A stretch of DNA of 9,570 nt from NCBI GenBank assembly GCA_002455915.1, contig DKLU01000379.1, positions 1 to 9,570 of the forward strand. Reading direction: 5' to 3'. Under the pieces are notes generated by a model. That model was not told the origin of the DNA. It ran no database searches and was given only the letters and a program-made list of their open reading frames with translations. Source of the stretch: Chryseobacterium sp. UBA6632. Lineage in GTDB: Bacteria > Bacteroidota > Bacteroidia > Flavobacteriales > Weeksellaceae. This document shows positions 8,001 through 9,570 of the stretch, one piece after another (position 1 is the stretch's first letter; each line of letters starts with the position of its first letter). Made by a program: the position numbers and the translations under genes.

Positions 8001-8232
8001 TATAATCCATATTTTCCACCCCATTGATGGCATTTTCCAACGGTGGTGCTACCGAACGCGCGATAGTTTCAGCATTAGCTCCGGGATAGGCTGCCGTTAC
8101 CATCACGGTAGGCGGTGCGATATCCGGAAATTTCGTAATCGGCAGGCTTACCATACCGACAACACCCAAAATAACAAGCAATACGGAGATAACCGTCGCC
8201 AGTACGGGTCTTTTTATAATTTTCTTTAACAT
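5092..8232 (-). CDS. RND multidrug efflux pump, inner-membrane permease (AcrB/MexB-like, HAE1)
   Basis: A 1046-residue proton-driven transporter, the normal length for AcrB-type pumps. It works as a trimer and moves hydrophobic compounds from the periplasm and outer leaflet into the channel. TM1 is at about 10-30, followed by the first large periplasmic loop (about 35-335), TM2-6 (about 336-495), TM7 (about 538-556), the second periplasmic loop (about 560-870) and TM8-12 (about 872-1030). Proton-relay residues are all present: Asp405-Asp406 in GIVVDDAIVVVE (TM4), Lys939 in GLLAKNG (TM10) and the Arg of RLRPILMTS (969-975, TM11). The pattern matches HAE1 drug pumps and not heavy-metal (CusA-type) or protein-export (SecDF-type) relatives. 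Its start is 9 bp after the adaptor stop, with an A-rich rather than Shine-Dalgarno leader, so the two genes are coupled. Substrate range cannot be read from the sequence; a symbol such as acrB would be by homology only. Confidence 0.95.
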   Translation of the reverse strand: MLKKIIKRPVLATVISVLLVILGVVGMVSLPITKFPDIAPPTVMVTAAYPGANAETIARSVAPPLENAINGVENMDYITSTASNDGSLSITVIFKLGTDPDQAAINVQNRVAQVTNQLPSEVVQAGITTVKRQNSMIAMVSLTSKDGSMDDLFLENYAKINIVPELKRVKGVGDAMVYGNKDYSMRVWLDPNKLTSYNLTPSDVSRAIQTQNLEAAPGRFGERSKEAMEYVLRYKGKFTEPEQYENITIKALNDGSVLKLKDVAKVEFGAYSYTVASKYNKKASVTMAIFQMAGSNANEVQIALQQRMKELEKSFPEGMAYEIPYATKDALDQSIEQVIHTLIEAFILVFIVVYIFLQDFRSTLIPAIAVPVSIVGTFFFMKVFGFSINILTLFALVLAIGIVVDDAIVVVETVHAKMEHKKLNPRAATMSAMSEITGAIVSITLIMSAVFVPVAFMSGSTGLFYQQFALTLAIAIVISAINALTLSPALCAIFLKQHHADSHEKMNFKDRFFAGFNASFNKLTFRYGKAVLFLLKRKWIALAIVLVFGGLFAWMSMTTPKGFIPDEDQSFIIVTANLAPGASKDRTSKVVSDTEDKLMKNPAVDKVISVDGLNLFSGSMSSSAASIFVKLKNGKERGQVSNINDIIGQVQGMLSQDKRANFLVINTPTVDGFGNTSGMELVLQDRTNGELQNLGNISYGMMGALMQRPEVAVAFTTFDVTYPQYEVLVDEVKAAQLGVSVSDVLGVMQGYYGSIQSSDFNRFGKYYRVLVQSTPETRQDKESLNGIFVKNNSGEMVPVNTLVNLKQVTGAEVVDRFNLFNSSNLTVMPAPGFSTGQAMAAIEEVSKQVLPPGYTYDYKGMSREEAGSSSQSVMIFGLCIVFVFFLLSAQYESYILPFAVLIAIPVGLSGVFVGITFAELSNNIYVQIALVMLIGLLAKNGILIVEFAIQRRRAGKSLIASAVEGAKARLRPILMTSLAFITGLIPLIFVVGPSAMGNLSIGYAAISGMLFGTILGVFVVPVLFVVFQALHEKINGRVVTEADWEY

Positions 8233-8241
8233 GATTTTTTC

Positions 8242-9387
8242 TTACGATTTTTTCGGTTGAGCCGTTTTCTTTTGTGCTACGACAGGAGTTCCTGGCTGTA
8301 GTCTATCGAAACCGGTGGCGATGTACTGATCTCCGCCTTTTAATCCTTTGGATACGATGAAATTGTCGCCTGCTTTTCCGCTTACTTCAATCGGAAGCAT
8401 GGCCGCTTTTCCGTCTTTAATGGTAAACACAAATGTTTTATCCTGAATCGTTCTTGTAGAAGCGATCGGTAATAAAATAACATTGCTATAAAATTGATCT
8501 AACACAATTTTCCCTGTATTTCCGCTTCTTAAAAGATTTTTAGGATTGGAGAATTTTGCTCTTAAGGTAATGGAACCTGTTGTTTTATTAAACTGTCCTT
8601 CCACCGCATCAATTTTTCCTTTTTCATCGTACTTTTCACCACCTGAAAGCAATAGAGAAACCATTGGCGTATTTTTAATAATCTCATTGATACTGCTTCC
8701 TTCCGTTTGTCTTTGGAAATTATTAAAATCATTTTCACTCATGCTGAAATACGTGTAAACATCATGAATATCTGACAATAATGTAATCGCTTCTTGATTG
8801 GAAGGCGTCATTAAACTTCCCAAACGGTAATTAAATCTCCCGATATAACCGCTAACGGGCGCTTTAATGGTTGAGAAATTAAGATTGATCTTTGCCGATT
8901 CAATCGTAGACATTGACTGGCTTACCGCTCCTCTTGCCGCATTATAAGCTGCTTCTGCCTCTTTCACCTGAATATCAGAAACCATTTTATTTCTGAATAA
9001 TTCCTTTTTTCGGTCTAAATCTATTTTGGAGGTTGAAAGATTCGCCTGTGCTGTGATTAATGCTGCCTGAGCGCTTTTTAATTGTTCCTGAAAAACACGG
9101 TCTTCAATTTTGAACAATGGCTGCCCAGCTCTTACAAAGTCACCTTCGTCTACGAAAATTTTGCTTAAATATCCCGTTACCTGCGGACGGATTTCCACAT
9201 TAGAAACCCCTTCAATAGAAGCCGCATATTCTCTTGAAACGGAAGCATCGCCCTGCTTCACAATTTCTACCGGAAGTTCCGGAGCCTGCTGCTGATAGGC
9301 CTGATTTGGATTATCTTTTTTACACCCGGTAAATACCAATAAGGTTACTCCAAGTATAATCGATTTCTGAATAGAAAATCTCTGCAT
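8242..9387 (-). CDS. RND efflux periplasmic adaptor lipoprotein (AcrA/MexA-like)
   Basis: A 381-residue membrane-fusion protein that links the inner-membrane pump to the outer-membrane channel. The signal peptide ends in a lipobox (VFTGC), with the lipidated Cys at residue 22 followed by KKD. Domains in order are a half lipoyl/barrel-sandwich segment with VEIRPQVTGYLSKIFVDEGDFV (64-85, signature of the family), an alpha-helical hairpin (about 97-170, heptad-like Ala/Leu/Lys-rich), the second lipoyl half with IKAPVSGYIG (174-183), a beta-barrel domain (about 205-295) and a membrane-proximal domain (about 300-370), ending in a Lys-rich tail. It is complete and of normal length. It is the first gene of the minus-strand operon. 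An AAAGGAAAAG stretch shortly upstream of the ATG may help initiation. No regulator lies beside it in the window. Confidence 0.94.
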   Translation of the reverse strand: MQRFSIQKSIILGVTLLVFTGCKKDNPNQAYQQQAPELPVEIVKQGDASVSREYAASIEGVSNVEIRPQVTGYLSKIFVDEGDFVRAGQPLFKIEDRVFQEQLKSAQAALITAQANLSTSKIDLDRKKELFRNKMVSDIQVKEAEAAYNAARGAVSQSMSTIESAKINLNFSTIKAPVSGYIGRFNYRLGSLMTPSNQEAITLLSDIHDVYTYFSMSENDFNNFQRQTEGSSINEIIKNTPMVSLLLSGGEKYDEKGKIDAVEGQFNKTTGSITLRAKFSNPKNLLRSGNTGKIVLDQFYSNVILLPIASTRTIQDKTFVFTIKDGKAAMLPIEVSGKAGDNFIVSKGLKGGDQYIATGFDRLQPGTPVVAQKKTAQPKKS

Positions 9388-9414
9388 AACACTTTTCCTT
9401 TAAATTTTACGAGG

Positions 9415-9445
9415 CAAAATTCGTTTGAAAAAAGTTTTATGGAAA
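9415..9445 (-). promoter_or_regulatory. Candidate promoter of the efflux operon
   Basis: On the minus strand TTTC (9445-9442) is followed after 19 bases by GAATTTTG (9422-9415). Each element has one mismatch to the Bacteroidota TTTG / TAnnTTTG consensus, and the spacing equals that of the GH3 promoter in this window. Transcription would start near 9408-9410, leaving a leader of roughly 20 nt before the adaptor ATG at 9387. The two mismatches fit a weak or activator-dependent promoter, but the call is tentative. Confidence 0.35.
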
Positions 9446-9570
9446 TACTCGAAAAACGTCTAAATTTGTCAAAAAGACTTCTAATTTTAATGAATCATGA
9501 GAAATATCATACCTTTAGAATTTGGTTATTTGTGATTTTTGTATCAATTATTTTTCTTTTGTCTTGAAAC

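Noticed and set aside
5231..9295. Plus-strand open frames opposite the pump and adaptor genes
   Set aside because: All are antisense shadows of the RND pump and adaptor; their translations are low in credible structure and have no start signals.
9497..9535. 12-codon plus-strand frame starting at the ATG at 9497
   Set aside because: It is too short, overlaps the longer frame at 9439-9567 and has no supporting signal.
1..9570. CRISPR arrays, tRNA or rRNA genes, insertion sequences, prophage or defence genes
   Set aside because: I looked for regularly spaced repeats, tRNA-like cloverleaf sequences and transposase or integrase motifs, and saw none.

Overview
The window looks like a chromosomal segment from an AT-rich Bacteroidota, most likely a Chryseobacterium-like member of the Flavobacteriia. 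This rests on the protein sequences, on A-rich translation starts with little Shine-Dalgarno character, and on a TTTG-N19-TAnnTTTG promoter of the Bacteroidota sigma-factor type. The genus is an inference from recall; no search was run.

Layout. Positions 1-416 hold no gene; they carry A/T-rich sequence with short dyads that resemble degenerate dispersed intergenic repeats. A promoter at 417-447 drives one plus-strand gene (471-2735), a secreted glycoside hydrolase family 3 beta-glucosidase ending at an intrinsic terminator (2761-2787). The rest of the coding content is on the minus strand and converges on it. Read in transcription order, it encodes a periplasmic adaptor lipoprotein (9387-8242), an inner-membrane RND pump (8232-5092), an outer-membrane channel lipoprotein (about 4940-3522) and a small DUF2652-type protein with a class III nucleotidyl-cyclase-like fold (3463-2915). 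A minus-strand terminator at 2870-2841 closes the set.

The first three minus-strand genes form a complete tripartite efflux system of the AcrA-AcrB-TolC (MexAB-OprM) kind. The pump would use proton flux to capture hydrophobic compounds from the periplasm and inner membrane. The adaptor bridges it to the outer-membrane factor. No regulator is encoded in the window. Adaptor and pump are 9 bp apart and almost certainly co-transcribed. The pump and channel are separated by a 139-151 bp gap holding nested inverted repeats but no recognisable promoter. The channel and DUF2652 gene are separated by 58 bp holding an 11-bp hairpin whose loop shows a Shine-Dalgarno core.

The most unusual points are three. 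A cyclase-like protein sits at the tail of an efflux operon; it keeps both metal-binding aspartates but appears to lack the transition-state Asn/Arg. The two structured intergenic elements in the operon could set different output for pump, channel and tail gene. Otherwise the genes are ordinary members of well-known families, and I see no clear evidence for an entirely new system.
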